Of a DNA stretch of 64,000 nt, positions 51,724 through 60,221 are shown piece by piece (within the stretch, counting starts at the first letter, position 1; the number at the start of each line of letters is the position of its first letter). The notes under the pieces were generated by a model that saw nothing but the letters and a program-made list of their open reading frames with translations, made no database searches and was not told where the DNA came from. The position numbers were made by a program, and so were the translations under genes. Source of the stretch: Candidatus Korarchaeum sp. (GTDB lineage Archaea > Korarchaeota > Korarchaeia > Korarchaeales > Korarchaeaceae); the NCBI GenBank assembly GCA_038888615.1, contig JAWAID010000001.1, positions 434,001 to 498,000 of the forward strand. Direction: 5' to 3'.

Positions 51724-52089
51724 TTATCTTTTTAGTAGAGACTCCGCCCAAGAGTAAATCTTCTCCGCTATATCGAGGCTGGCTTCTAAAAATCTAGGGT
51801 CCAAGGGGCACTCTGCATCTAATGCGAGTCTATACTTTTGCTCGAAATACTCCAACTCACGTTCCCCAACGGAGGGTCGCATCCCAATTGGGATTAGGTA
51901 ATAGAGGGAGAGCACGCTATCGTGAGAAGAGCCTATCCCTAAATTAGAGAGGACTAGATTAAAGGAGAGCTGTAGTATCCTCCTAAGAGTGACTAATGAC
52001 CCCTTAAAATCTCCCTTAGCTTTCAGCTCTCTTGCCCTCTCGAGGAGCCCTTCTATATACCTCAGCCCAGGTTCCTCACGCGTGTCCAT
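51724..52089 (-). CDS. Small helical protein, HEPN-like
   Basis: A 121-residue helical protein. The pair of helices ARELKAKGDFKGSLVTLRRILQLSF followed by IGSSHDSVLSLYYLI (in parts) recalls HEPN proteins, although the RxxxxH motif is not exact, so RNase activity is doubtful. The start is set at the ATG at 52089 because a TATA-like GATTAAAATG (about 52114-52123, minus) predicts transcription near 52094. It lies between the ABC permease and tRNA-Lys with no partner gene. Confidence 0.45.
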   Translation of the reverse strand: MDTREEPGLRYIEGLLERARELKAKGDFKGSLVTLRRILQLSFNLVLSNLGIGSSHDSVLSLYYLIPIGMRPSVGERELEYFEQKYRLALDAECPLDPRFLEASLDIAEKIYSWAESLLKR

Positions 52090-52137
52090 AGATGACCTCG
52101 ATAAGCTAATCTTAATCATTTTAATCGTTATGTGGAA

Positions 52138-52211
52138 CGGGCCCGGCGGGATTTGAACCCGCGACCCCCCGGTTAAAAGCCGGGTGCTCTTCCATTCTGA
52201 GCTACGGGCCC
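52138..52211 (-). tRNA. tRNA-Lys (TTT)
   Basis: Minus strand: acceptor GGGCCCG (52211-52205) pairs with CGGGCCC (52145-52139), discriminator G. Anticodon stem CCCGG/CCGGG around CTTTTAA gives anticodon TTT. T arm GCGGGTTCAAATCCCGC is normal. No intron and no encoded CCA. A TATA-like TTTTTATTTT lies near 52253-52262. Confidence 0.95.
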
Positions 52212-52349
52212 CTCTTGTGAGGATGCGGTCAACACCATCCCGGAGGCTTCGAAAATAAAAACTTTAGAGAGGAGTAGTTTTTGAGAATCTTAAAAAAATA
52301 TTTTATTTAGCGTCCACATAGGTGTATATATAATTTTACTCTCTCTAAT

Positions 52350-54008
52350 TCATATAAATAATATTACTAACTGGGGCAATAGTGAAATAAATATCAACTT
52401 CTTCGCGATGGAACTGAACCCTACGAGGGACGCTAGAGACCTTATGTTCTCCTCACCTAACAGCGGGAGATTCAAATGGCCTTCGCAATACTTCACTTCA
52501 GCTCTATCCATCTGACTTAGCGACTCCCTCACCAAATCCTTCAATCGCTCAGCCATCCTAGCGATGCACTCGAGATCACCCCCGCACTCGGAACCGAGGG
52601 CGTTGTAAGCGATCTTGGTCGATAGAGTCTCATGTGTATCCGTCGTGCAGACTATGAGCTTCGTTCCCTTAACTGCATCGAGATCTAAGAGGCTTCTGAG
52701 CTCGGGGACCATATTATTGCAATCTACGGAGAGATACGTGACGGCCTCCCCACCTACGGAAATGCTCAAGGCCCTTACCCCTCCTCCCCCGACGGATCTC
52801 CATCCCGGGTTTAGCTTAGAGAATCCGACTAAAACTTCCCTATAACACTCGGAGGAATGAGCTTTCCTTCCCGCCCTTAAAAGAACATCCAGTAACTCCT
52901 CCCCTAAGTTACTCTCGGGTGATGCCCTAACGTACCATTCATCCACCAAGGAATCGTGTCTGTCAACTATAGAGACATCCACCTCCAGTAATTTTGATAA
53001 AATTTTCTCGAAATCCTTCGGTATATCTTCAAAACTTTTTAATAAATATCCAGAAACTGTAAATATAATAGAGTTACATATCCTCTGCGCAGTTATCTCA
53101 AAATGATCAGAACGCTCATAGATCAACTTTCCCAAACAACAATCATAAGCCTTCTTATAGCACGAAGAAACTTCTTCTAAAAATTTCTCGACGACATATC
53201 TCGAAGGAAAATCCCTCTCGTGGGAGCAAGCCCTCCTCAAGAAAACTGGATCCAATCCGAGCACAGTTAACCTGTCCACTACTCTGAAGGGAAGATTGTA
53301 ACTACCGAACCTGAAGGGGCCTGGATGAACATCAGCCATCACTAGAGCCCTTTCTCCTAAGATCAAGAGGTTAAAGTTGACCTTACCTTCCTCACTCCTC
53401 CTTTCTAGAGCTTCCTCCAGCGTTTCGCTCTCCCCTGAAAGTAGTAGTTCGGCTAGCGATCTCACTACGTCAAAACCCTTCAATCCCACAGAGCTCTCAG
53501 CAATTTCGCTTATAATACTTCTTAAGAGATAAAATGAAATTAAAGCCGCCAATATGGATGATAATATTCTCATAGTAGGCTCACATATCAAAAATAAAAT
53601 CGATATAATTAAAGGGAGCGAATTTACCCTCATGCTCCTACTCATTGATCCTGATATTAGAGATGCTAGAAGCACTACCGTGTAACTCATCGAGTACGGA
53701 GGGACTCCTAAAAGGCTTAAGGCAGAATCAATGACTAAAGGGAATGAGATGAAGGCAGAAGACCACAAGGTTCTTCTAAGATCTAGGTATTTCTCTCCTC
53801 TATAGAGGAGGATCAGTGAGGTTATTGGAATAATAGTATGGGCAATTAGGTACTTCTGTGGCATTAATGTCCCTTTAAATAGATATATGAGTAATATAGG
53901 GGACAAGATTACCGCTAAGGTAAATACTATGGCCCATTTTAACCCGGGAAGGGAGAAAAGATCTTTACTCCTTTTTTTAGGTAAGTCCAGAGCGGAATTA
54001 CTACTCAC
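52350..54008 (-). CDS. DUF2070 family membrane protein
   Basis: A 552-residue archaeal DUF2070 protein: about six or seven membrane segments in residues 25-165, then a large soluble domain with the family's DVHPGPFRFGSYNLP motif, DRHDSLVDE and the late CTTDTHETLSTKIAYN motif, and a final hydrophobic segment (KLIFISLLPQLVILFI). The acidic/His motifs suggest metal binding in the soluble part; the function is unknown. It diverges from the Lrp gene across a 105-bp region. Confidence 0.85.
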   Translation of the reverse strand: MSSNSALDLPKKRSKDLFSLPGLKWAIVFTLAVILSPILLIYLFKGTLMPQKYLIAHTIIPITSLILLYRGEKYLDLRRTLWSSAFISFPLVIDSALSLLGVPPYSMSYTVVLLASLISGSMSRSMRVNSLPLIISILFLICEPTMRILSSILAALISFYLLRSIISEIAESSVGLKGFDVVRSLAELLLSGESETLEEALERRSEEGKVNFNLLILGERALVMADVHPGPFRFGSYNLPFRVVDRLTVLGLDPVFLRRACSHERDFPSRYVVEKFLEEVSSCYKKAYDCCLGKLIYERSDHFEITAQRICNSIIFTVSGYLLKSFEDIPKDFEKILSKLLEVDVSIVDRHDSLVDEWYVRASPESNLGEELLDVLLRAGRKAHSSECYREVLVGFSKLNPGWRSVGGGGVRALSISVGGEAVTYLSVDCNNMVPELRSLLDLDAVKGTKLIVCTTDTHETLSTKIAYNALGSECGGDLECIARMAERLKDLVRESLSQMDRAEVKYCEGHLNLPLLGEENIRSLASLVGFSSIAKKLIFISLLPQLVILFI

Positions 54009-54070
54009 TTCTGTAACACCTTGTTACCCTAAATAAAAAACTTTTTATTAGGGTACTCATTAATCGTAGG

Positions 54071-54087
54071 GGAGTCAGGCTGACTCC
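54071..54087. promoter_or_regulatory. Perfect 17-bp palindrome in the Lrp gene leader
   Basis: GGAGTCAG-G-CTGACTCC has two exact 8-bp arms around one base. It begins at the transcription start predicted from the TATA-like CTTTTTATTA (about 54043-54052), 28 bp before the lrp ATG. The position fits a repressor site for self-control by the Lrp protein; an RNA hairpin hiding the ribosome-binding site is the other reading. Confidence 0.55.
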
Positions 54088-54114
54088 GTACCTAGTGCTG
54101 CGGGGGTGTAGTTT

Positions 54115-54612
54115 ATGCCTAGAGTGAAGGGGATCACTGCTAAGGAAATAGAGATCCTGAGGAAGCTGGTTGAGAACGGAAGGGTGACTTTCACGCAAGT
54201 GTCCAGAGATCTCGGGATGAGTCCAGCTGGTGTGATGAAGAAGGTCAGGAAGCTCGAGGACCTCGGCATCATAAAGGGCTACACCGCTATAGTGGATCAC
54301 GCGAAGCTCGGCAAGGGCAGTAAATATATAATTTTACTTGAGGTCGAACCGGGGAAGCATAGTGAGGTAGCTAAGAGGATAGCTTCAATGCTAGAGGATA
54401 ATATACTGGAGGTTCATGAGATTACCGGACAGTACGACATAATAGTTAAGGCAATTGCGGGAAGTCAGCAGGAACTAAACGATATCCTTAGGAAGATACA
54501 GACGATACCGGGAGTGAGGGACACGAACACCTCCTTAGTCCTAGATACGATGAAGGAGAGACCCTCAATAGTCCCATCAGAGATACCCGGGATAACTAAG
54601 AAGGGATCATAG
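54115..54612 (+). CDS. Lrp/AsnC-family transcriptional regulator
   Basis: A 165-residue regulator: N-terminal helix-turn-helix (ILRKLVENGRVTFTQVSRDLGMSPAGVMKKVRKLEDLGII, in parts) and a C-terminal RAM effector domain (ILLEVEPGKHSEVAKRIASM, EITGQYDIIVKAIAG). Such proteins sense amino acids and often repress their own gene. Its ending GITKKGS overlaps the convergent beta-CASP gene by 6 bp. A perfect palindrome sits in its leader. Confidence 0.9.
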   Translation: MPRVKGITAKEIEILRKLVENGRVTFTQVSRDLGMSPAGVMKKVRKLEDLGIIKGYTAIVDHAKLGKGSKYIILLEVEPGKHSEVAKRIASMLEDNILEVHEITGQYDIIVKAIAGSQQELNDILRKIQTIPGVRDTNTSLVLDTMKERPSIVPSEIPGITKKGS

Positions 54613-55530
54613 TTCGATCCATAAATCGCTCAGATGCTCGGCATCTATTCCAATTTTTTTGAGGATCCCAGCGAATTCTTTAGCGAATCCATAAACGGTA
54701 AACACCCTCCTCGGGTTCGATTGCTCCACTATACTGAGCAGATCGTAGAAATCGGCATGAGCACTCAAGGGGAAATCGCTCTCCCTCTTGGAGAAAAGGG
54801 CCCATCCAGTCACTCTTGCAACATTCTCTCCCTCGATTTTATGAGTCACGTGCGCTGTAGAGCTCCTGGTATCAGTGATGTACTTTAGATCGAACTTCTC
54901 GTACGCTTCACTAACGTAAGCTATTCTCCTCGAAACAGACACCTCCAGATTAGTGTACTTATTCAGTAGGGCAATGACCTCCTGAGACTTTCCCACTAAA
55001 TAAGCACCTATCACCGGAAGTCTCTCCTCCATTGCTTCCTTGACAGCCCATCTGGCCAGTTTAGCTCTGGTAACCTCTGGACTAGGGAACTTGAACTTTG
55101 GGAGTCCGTAGGTCGCTTCTATGACAAGCACATCAGATTTAGGGATCCTGGCTGGAGACTCGACTGTGAGCCCGCCGCGGGGGTTCACGTCTCCCGTGTA
55201 AAAGAGGCTGACTCCCTCGCAGTCGATCAGGAAACCAGCGGATCCGAAGATGTGACCGGATGGGAATGCGTACACATGGATGCCATCTATCTCAAGTCCC
55301 TCGTTGAAATGTAGTAACCTATAATTCCCACCGTAAAGTCTCTTAAGGATGAGAGAAGTCCCTTCCGTCACGAATACGTTGCCCTTGATACTTCCAATGT
55401 TCCTAGGAACGTGATCGGAATGAGCATGAGATATTAGCGTGGGAATACTCTCCAAAGAAACTCTTGGGTCTATTAATATCCTTCTGCCTCCGCATTCAAT
55501 CTCAAGACCGTTCCCGTATCTCAGTCTCAT
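54607..55530 (-). CDS. Metallo-beta-lactamase/beta-CASP-like exonuclease
   Basis: A 307-residue MBL-fold protein: SHAHSDHV (HxHxDH), FPSGHIFGSAGFLI, YTGDVNPRGG and the C-terminal SAHADFYDLL histidine, the pattern of YSH1/SNM1-related and ligase- or Lhr-associated exonucleases. It should process nucleic-acid ends with two zinc ions. A TATA box at 55552-55562 makes the ATG leaderless on this strand and also serves secG on the other. Confidence 0.83.
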   Translation of the reverse strand: MRLRYGNGLEIECGGRRILIDPRVSLESIPTLISHAHSDHVPRNIGSIKGNVFVTEGTSLILKRLYGGNYRLLHFNEGLEIDGIHVYAFPSGHIFGSAGFLIDCEGVSLFYTGDVNPRGGLTVESPARIPKSDVLVIEATYGLPKFKFPSPEVTRAKLARWAVKEAMEERLPVIGAYLVGKSQEVIALLNKYTNLEVSVSRRIAYVSEAYEKFDLKYITDTRSSTAHVTHKIEGENVARVTGWALFSKRESDFPLSAHADFYDLLSIVEQSNPRRVFTVYGFAKEFAGILKKIGIDAEHLSDLWIEL

Positions 55531-55551
55531 CTATGCGGCATAGCATCGGGA

Positions 55552-55562
55552 GGGTTTATTTA
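55552..55562. promoter_or_regulatory. Symmetrical TATA box between the beta-CASP gene and secG
   Basis: GTTTATTTATT on the plus strand, AATAAATAAAC on the minus strand; about 26 bp from the minus-strand ATG at 55530 and about 26 bp from the predicted plus-strand start near 55583. Confidence 0.5.
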
Positions 55563-55595
55563 TTACTTCGGTTCCAACCCTACAGCGGGATCACC

Positions 55596-55760
55596 ATGCC
55601 TAAGGTGAGGAAGAAGGAGAAGGGGTTCATGCCTATGTCCGTTGCAGGGATATTGACCTTCAGCACGGATGAGGCTGGCGGCCTCAAGGTACCTAAGTGG
55701 TTCCCGATCCTCCTCTCCATAGCTACCGGGATCGCTGTGATTGCACTGAACCTCTTGTGA
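55596..55760 (+). CDS. secG: Preprotein translocase Sec61-beta/SecG-type subunit
   Basis: A 54-residue protein with a basic N-terminus (PKVRKKEKGF), the conserved MSVAGILTFSTDEAGGLKVPKW segment (in parts) and one membrane helix (FPILLSIATGIAVIALNLL): the exact plan of archaeal Sec-beta. It sits beside SecY/E in the translocon. The start at 55596 follows GGATCAC; the upstream open frame is not used. mazG follows 17 bp later. Confidence 0.93.
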   Translation: MPKVRKKEKGFMPMSVAGILTFSTDEAGGLKVPKWFPILLSIATGIAVIALNLL

Positions 55761-55777
55761 GCGAGAAGGTAGTTAAG

Positions 55778-56068
55778 ATGAAAGTGAGTGAAGCTCAGAG
55801 ACTCATCAGGGAGATATACGGGGAGAGGGATTCGAGAAGGGGGATCTTAGGGACATCGCTCCACTTGGGAGAGGAAATCGGGGAGCTGTTCAGGGCGATA
55901 AGAAGTAGGAACCACGAAAATATTGAAGATGAACTTGCGGATTCACTAGCTTGGCTTTTAAGTGTCTCAGAACTCTTAGAAGTGGATCTTGAAGCTGCTT
56001 TCCTTCGAAGGTACGGGAGGGGTTGTCCTAAATGCTTCTCAATCCCGTGTAGGTGTCCGGAGGTGTGA
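55778..56068 (+). CDS. MazG-like nucleotide pyrophosphohydrolase
   Basis: A 96-residue MazG-type all-helical protein: HLGEEIGELFRAI (ExxE) and EDELADSLAWLL (ExxD) bind Mg. It adds a cysteine tail CPKCFSIPCRC that may bind zinc. It should hydrolyse nucleoside triphosphates to monophosphates, cleaning damaged nucleotides or damping ppGpp-like signals. The start at 55778 follows GAGAAGG; it overlaps no gene at the 5' end, and the PRTase start follows 2 bp after its stop. Confidence 0.82.
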   Translation: MKVSEAQRLIREIYGERDSRRGILGTSLHLGEEIGELFRAIRSRNHENIEDELADSLAWLLSVSELLEVDLEAAFLRRYGRGCPKCFSIPCRCPEV

Positions 56069-56070
56069 GT

Positions 56071-56646
56071 GTGGAGTTCCTCAATGTGAGCCCTGAGGAG
56101 GCCCTCATCCATGCTGAGAGAATAGCTAGGAAGATAGTAGAATCGGGCTACAAGCCGGATGTGATAATAGCTATCCTAAGAGGGGGTGTCATCCTAGCGA
56201 GATTACTCAGTGATTTACTCAGCATCAGGGACATGAAGATAATGAGAGTTATTCATTATGATGCTTTGGAGTCAAAGAAAATTGCAGAAATAGTCGAACC
56301 GATAAATTGCAGGCTCGATGGTATGAAGGTGCTGCTGGTAGATGACGTCGCTGATACCGGGGAGAGCTTGATCGTGGCTAGGGATCATATACTCGAGAGG
56401 GGTGCAGCTGAGGTTAGGATAGCTACGATGCACTACAAACCTTGGAGCAAAATTAAGCCCGATTACTACTCCGAGGAAACAGAAGCTTGGGTGGTTTACT
56501 TCTGGGAATACGCTGAAACGGTGAATTACTTCATGAAGAGGTTCTCAGATAGAGGACAGGATTACGTCCTCGAATTAATTAGAAAGGCCAAGATACCTGA
56601 GAAGATAGTCGAATGGGTGTTCGAAAATGAAGGGAGTATACGATAA
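56071..56646 (+). CDS. Purine-type phosphoribosyltransferase
   Basis: A 191-residue type I PRTase: PDVIIAILRGGVILARLL near the N-terminus and the PRPP motif VLLVDDVADTGESL at about 93-106; the W/Y-rich C-terminal hood suggests xanthine-guanine or hypoxanthine specificity. It attaches ribose 5-phosphate to a base. The GTG at 56071 has GGAGGTG five bases upstream, inside the mazG end; an earlier GTG at 56053 would overlap mazG. A role in purine salvage beside MazG is reasonable inference. Confidence 0.85.
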   Translation: MEFLNVSPEEALIHAERIARKIVESGYKPDVIIAILRGGVILARLLSDLLSIRDMKIMRVIHYDALESKKIAEIVEPINCRLDGMKVLLVDDVADTGESLIVARDHILERGAAEVRIATMHYKPWSKIKPDYYSEETEAWVVYFWEYAETVNYFMKRFSDRGQDYVLELIRKAKIPEKIVEWVFENEGSIR

Positions 56647-58153
56647 GGCAGTGGAGCTTGCGAGTAGGAGAGGGTTCTTTTGGCCCTCAGCTAAAGACGT
56701 CTACGCTGACTCACCAGCAGGTTTCTACGTTTACGGGCCTCTCGGAGTGAGGATGAAGGAGAAGCTCATATCACTGTGGAGGAGGGAGATAGTCCTGAGA
56801 GAGGGGGTCAATGAGATAGAGACACCTAACATCCTACCAATCAAGGTCTTTGAAGCGTCAGGACACCTCGAGCACTTCTTCGATAAGTTGATAGAGTGTA
56901 AGAGGTGTCACTCGAAGTTCAGAGTGGATAAGTTACTGGAGGAGGTCCTTGGTATCGAGGAAAATCTAGAGGGGCTTCCTGACAGCGAACTCCTCAGGAT
57001 GGTCCTCGACAATGGTTTAAGATGCCCTAACTGCGGATCCTCAGATTGGGGGGAGCTGAAGAACTTCAACCTGATGTTCACACTGGCTGTAGGGGCTGAA
57101 GCTGAGGAGCCTAACGCTGCCCTCAGGCCGGAGACGACGCAGGGTAGCGTGGTTGAGTTCAGGAAGACCTTCATGGTATCGAGAGGAAAACTTCCATTCG
57201 CGCTAGGTCAGGTTGGGAGAGTCTTCAGAAACGAGATCTCCCCGAGGAGGGCGTTAATCAGGATGAGGGAGTTTCAACAGCTCGAGGTTCAGATATTCTT
57301 CGACCCAAATGACCCCGATGGGGTTTACGCAGAGAAGCTTAAGCCCTACCTAGACTACAAACTGAGGTTCTTGAGGAGGGAGGACAGGGAGTCGGGTAAG
57401 ATATCCGAGATATCAGCAGGGGAGGCTCTGAGAAGTGGCTATACTATCAACAGCCTGATAACTTACTGGTTGGTCCTCTACCAGAAGTTCTTCAACGAGG
57501 TGCTTGGTTTCCCCCTGGAGAGGCTGAGGTACCGGGAGTTGATAGAGGGGGAGAAAGCCCACTACTCACTAGTTCACTGGGATCTAGAGGTGTATAGCGA
57601 GGACCTAGGATGGATTGAGCTGGTGAATAATGCTTACAGGACGGATTACGATCTCCTCGGGCACATGAAGGTATCAGGAGTTGATCTGAGGATGACGGAT
57701 CCTGAGGGTAGTAGGAAGTTTCTACCTCACATGTACGAACCCTCGATAGGTGTAGATAGGGTGATCTTCCATGAGATCCTGCTTGCCTATAGGGAAGATG
57801 AGGGGAGGGTCTGGCTCCAGCTCCCACGGAACCTAGCACCAATAGAAGTAGGGGTCTTCCCGCTCTTGAAGAAGGACGGGCTGCCCGAGAGGGCTAGGGA
57901 GATATACTCAGATCTCATAAACGAAGGGATCCTTGCTTTCTACGACGATTCAGGGACGATAGGTAGGAGGTACAGGAGGATGGATGAGGTAGGTACCCCT
58001 CTCTGCGTCACTATCGACTATCAGACGCTTGAGGATGATACAGTGACCTTGAGGGATAGGGACACGATGAGGCAGGTGAGGGTAGGGAGGAAGGAGTTAG
58101 TCGGGAAGATAAAAAGGTTCCTCAATAGTGGTATTAGTATAGAAGAGCTCTAG
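56627..58153 (+). CDS. glyS: Glycyl-tRNA synthetase, alpha2 type
   Basis: A 508-residue class II synthetase. FYVYGPLGVRMKEKL (motif 1 region), a zinc-like CKRC...CPNC insertion, LRPETTQGSVVEF, motif 2 VGRVFRNEISPRRALIRMREFQQLEV (in parts), motif 3 PSIGVDRVIF and a C-terminal anticodon domain. It charges tRNA-Gly. It begins inside the PRTase gene (20-bp overlap) and ends the mazG-PRTase-glyS unit. Confidence 0.95.
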   Translation: MKGVYDKAVELASRRGFFWPSAKDVYADSPAGFYVYGPLGVRMKEKLISLWRREIVLREGVNEIETPNILPIKVFEASGHLEHFFDKLIECKRCHSKFRVDKLLEEVLGIEENLEGLPDSELLRMVLDNGLRCPNCGSSDWGELKNFNLMFTLAVGAEAEEPNAALRPETTQGSVVEFRKTFMVSRGKLPFALGQVGRVFRNEISPRRALIRMREFQQLEVQIFFDPNDPDGVYAEKLKPYLDYKLRFLRREDRESGKISEISAGEALRSGYTINSLITYWLVLYQKFFNEVLGFPLERLRYRELIEGEKAHYSLVHWDLEVYSEDLGWIELVNNAYRTDYDLLGHMKVSGVDLRMTDPEGSRKFLPHMYEPSIGVDRVIFHEILLAYREDEGRVWLQLPRNLAPIEVGVFPLLKKDGLPERAREIYSDLINEGILAFYDDSGTIGRRYRRMDEVGTPLCVTIDYQTLEDDTVTLRDRDTMRQVRVGRKELVGKIKRFLNSGISIEEL

Positions 58154-58855
58154 CTATTTACCACATGCAGGACAGTTTTTGTTCCTATCTACGCTTATTG
58201 AAGTAAATTCCATATTCCTCAAATCCCCTATGAGCAGCTTCCCCGCTAACGCCACTTCCAGCCCCGCCAAGTACTTCAACGCTTCAGCAGCTGCTATCGA
58301 GGCTACGACAGCGGGTGTCATTCCGATAACAGGAACGGGGCCTGAATCCTCGACTGAAGGGAATAGGCACCTGAGGCACGCGGTCCTTCTCGGTATTATG
58401 AAAGACACGGCGAAGTAGAACCCGTTTATCGCTGAGTATACGAACGGTATGTTTTCCTTAACACAATAATCGTTAATTATATACCTAACTTTGAAATTAT
58501 CAGAAGCATCCATTACTAAATTTGCATCTTTTAGTAAATCTTTTACGTTATTTTCATCCAATTTCTTCGGCACACCCTCCACCTCAACATCGGAGTTCCT
58601 CCTCCTTATCTCCCTCTCCGCAACAAGAGCTTTCGGGAGTCCTATGTCGTCCTCCCCATAAATTATCTGCCTGTGAAGATTGTTGAGACTTACGAGATCA
58701 CCATCTATTATCCTCAAGTTCACACCAGCTGATGCTAGGTATAGAGAAAGGGGAGAACCTATCCCTCCAGCCCCTACTATCGCTACGAGCGATTTCCTGA
58801 GCTTAGCCTGACCTTCCTCACCTATCAGACTCAGCTGCCTTTCGTAACGTGACAT
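58154..58855 (-). CDS. E1-like adenylating enzyme (MoeB/ThiF/HesA family)
   Basis: A 233-residue E1-like protein: AIVGAGGIGSPLSLYLASAGV binds ATP, NNLHRQIIY and MDASDNFKVRYIINDYC follow, and CLRC...CPAC binds zinc. It adenylates the C-terminal glycine of a small ubiquitin-like sulfur carrier for molybdopterin, thiamine or tRNA thiolation (SAMP/Urm1-type) systems. No carrier gene is in the window, so its partner is unknown. It overlaps cutA by 38 bp. Confidence 0.88.
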   Translation of the reverse strand: MSRYERQLSLIGEEGQAKLRKSLVAIVGAGGIGSPLSLYLASAGVNLRIIDGDLVSLNNLHRQIIYGEDDIGLPKALVAEREIRRRNSDVEVEGVPKKLDENNVKDLLKDANLVMDASDNFKVRYIINDYCVKENIPFVYSAINGFYFAVSFIIPRRTACLRCLFPSVEDSGPVPVIGMTPAVVASIAAAEALKYLAGLEVALAGKLLIGDLRNMEFTSISVDRNKNCPACGK

Positions 58856-59159
58856 CCTCTACCCACCTCAAGTACCCCTCACTCACCATCTCAACAGGCA
58901 GCACCATGACCTCCGGCACTTCATAAGGATGCTCCCCCTCTATAAACTCAACGAGTTCCCTTATCATAGCTTGATGGGTCTTAATCATGAGCATGACCTC
59001 CTCGGACTTCTCGATCTTACCTCTCCACCAGTATTTACTAACTATAGGGATCATGGATATGCAGCTAGCTAATTTACGCTCCAGTATATCATTAGATAAT
59101 TTCTCAGCTTGTTCTAAATTCTCCACTGTTGTGATCAAGATCCTCAACAAGATAATCAC
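58818..59159 (-). CDS. cutA: Divalent-cation tolerance protein CutA1
   Basis: A 113-residue CutA1: LITTVENLEQAEKLSNDIL, LASCISMIPIVSKYWWRGKIE and HPYEVPEVMVLPV are family signatures. It forms a trimer that resembles PII proteins; metal tolerance is the historical role and the precise one is unsure. It shares ends with both neighbours (4 bp with the phosphoesterase, 38 bp with the E1-like gene), so the three form an operon. Confidence 0.92.
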   Translation of the reverse strand: MIILLRILITTVENLEQAEKLSNDILERKLASCISMIPIVSKYWWRGKIEKSEEVMLMIKTHQAMIRELVEFIEGEHPYEVPEVMVLPVEMVSEGYLRWVEDVTLRKAAESDR

Positions 59160-59866
59160 CCCTCGAAGTACTCCTCCACGGTTACTCCCCCCTTAAGTGA
59201 GATGCTCACCACTCTCCTCCATAAGGGGAAAGCCACATTATATACGATAGCCTTACCGACACTGGCGAACCTGGTTCCGTTGTGAGAGTGACCATGAACC
59301 GCTAGATCCACCAGGCCGTCTTGCAGGTACCTCTCGAACCCCCTATGACCTAAGTATCTCCAAGCCCTGGGGTTCTCGCCCTTCAGGGTCTTCATCGTTG
59401 TAGCGTAGTGAGTGAGTAGTATACTGATATCGACCTTATCCCTCATCTCCTTGAGCATTCCCCCAATAAATCTCACTCTATCCTCATATATCCTGTCTAT
59501 ATTCGGTAATTTTCTCCTCTGCCAGACCGTGGGGAGCTCTAGGCTACCTCTAGAACCCACAATCCCGATGGTCGTTCCGTCTATATTCAAGAAGGTGCTC
59601 TCATCATCTAGGAATAGGACATCCGCAAAATTCCTTCTTAACTCATCCTTCAAATCGTCGAACTCATCGTTCCCAAAAACTGCCACTATTCTAGCGCCCG
59701 TGCTCGATAGAACATCTATGACCTCACCGTAGTACTCTATCCTTCCTCTATCGACTATATCTCCTGCTAATAGGAGGAGATCCGCGTCTCCGCATTCACC
59801 CGAAGCTTCCTTCAACTCCTTCAGGAACACCGGGGCATGTACGTCGGACAGACCTAGGACCCGCAT
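59156..59866 (-). CDS. Calcineurin-like metallophosphoesterase
   Basis: A 236-residue phosphoesterase with the ordered motifs LSDVHAP (DxH), LAGDIVDRG (GD), FGNDE (the usual GNHE with Asp for His), LLTHYA (H) and HGHSHNG (GHxH). The His-to-Asp change in the third motif removes the usual acid-base residue and may shift specificity. The family cuts phosphodiesters or monoesters; the substrate is unknown. First gene of a three-gene operon with cutA and the E1-like gene. Confidence 0.87.
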   Translation of the reverse strand: MRVLGLSDVHAPVFLKELKEASGECGDADLLLLAGDIVDRGRIEYYGEVIDVLSSTGARIVAVFGNDEFDDLKDELRRNFADVLFLDDESTFLNIDGTTIGIVGSRGSLELPTVWQRRKLPNIDRIYEDRVRFIGGMLKEMRDKVDISILLTHYATTMKTLKGENPRAWRYLGHRGFERYLQDGLVDLAVHGHSHNGTRFASVGKAIVYNVAFPLWRRVVSISLKGGVTVEEYFEG

Positions 59867-59930
59867 TTGAGATCTACCACTACCACAGCCGTGATCTAAT
59901 TTTTATATCGTGATCCATCGCGAACCTCAC

Positions 59931-60185
59931 GTGAGGAAGGGCAAGGTCCGCGTGATCTTGGAGTCCATGGTGTGGGATATCAGGAACAGGAGGGACGATT
60001 ATAGGATAGTTTTCAGGGATAGGGGTAAGTCGGGCGATATTAGCGAAGTCAGAGGTAGTGAGGTTACGGTTAAGACGGACAGGATGTTGCTGGAGGATGG
60101 TAGGGAGATCCCGCATCATAGGGTGTTGGAGATATGGAGAGGTGGCGAGCTACTCTACTGCAAGAAGGGCGCCGTTAGGACTTGA
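59931..60185 (+). CDS. MJ1316/DUF504 RNA-repair-associated domain protein
   Basis: An 84-residue stand-alone DUF504 (MJ1316) domain: ESMVWDIRNRRDDYRIVFRDRG (in parts), then IPHHRVLEIWRGGELLY. The domain occurs fused to RNA ligases and end-processing enzymes and is thought to act in RNA repair. A GTG start at 59931 is chosen because the TATA TTTTTATAT (about 59898-59906) predicts transcription near 59929; the frame runs back to 59910. Confidence 0.8.
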   Translation: MRKGKVRVILESMVWDIRNRRDDYRIVFRDRGKSGDISEVRGSEVTVKTDRMLLEDGREIPHHRVLEIWRGGELLYCKKGAVRT

Positions 60186-60221
60186 GGAAATATTTTTTAA
60201 TTTACAATTCAGGTCAACCGG

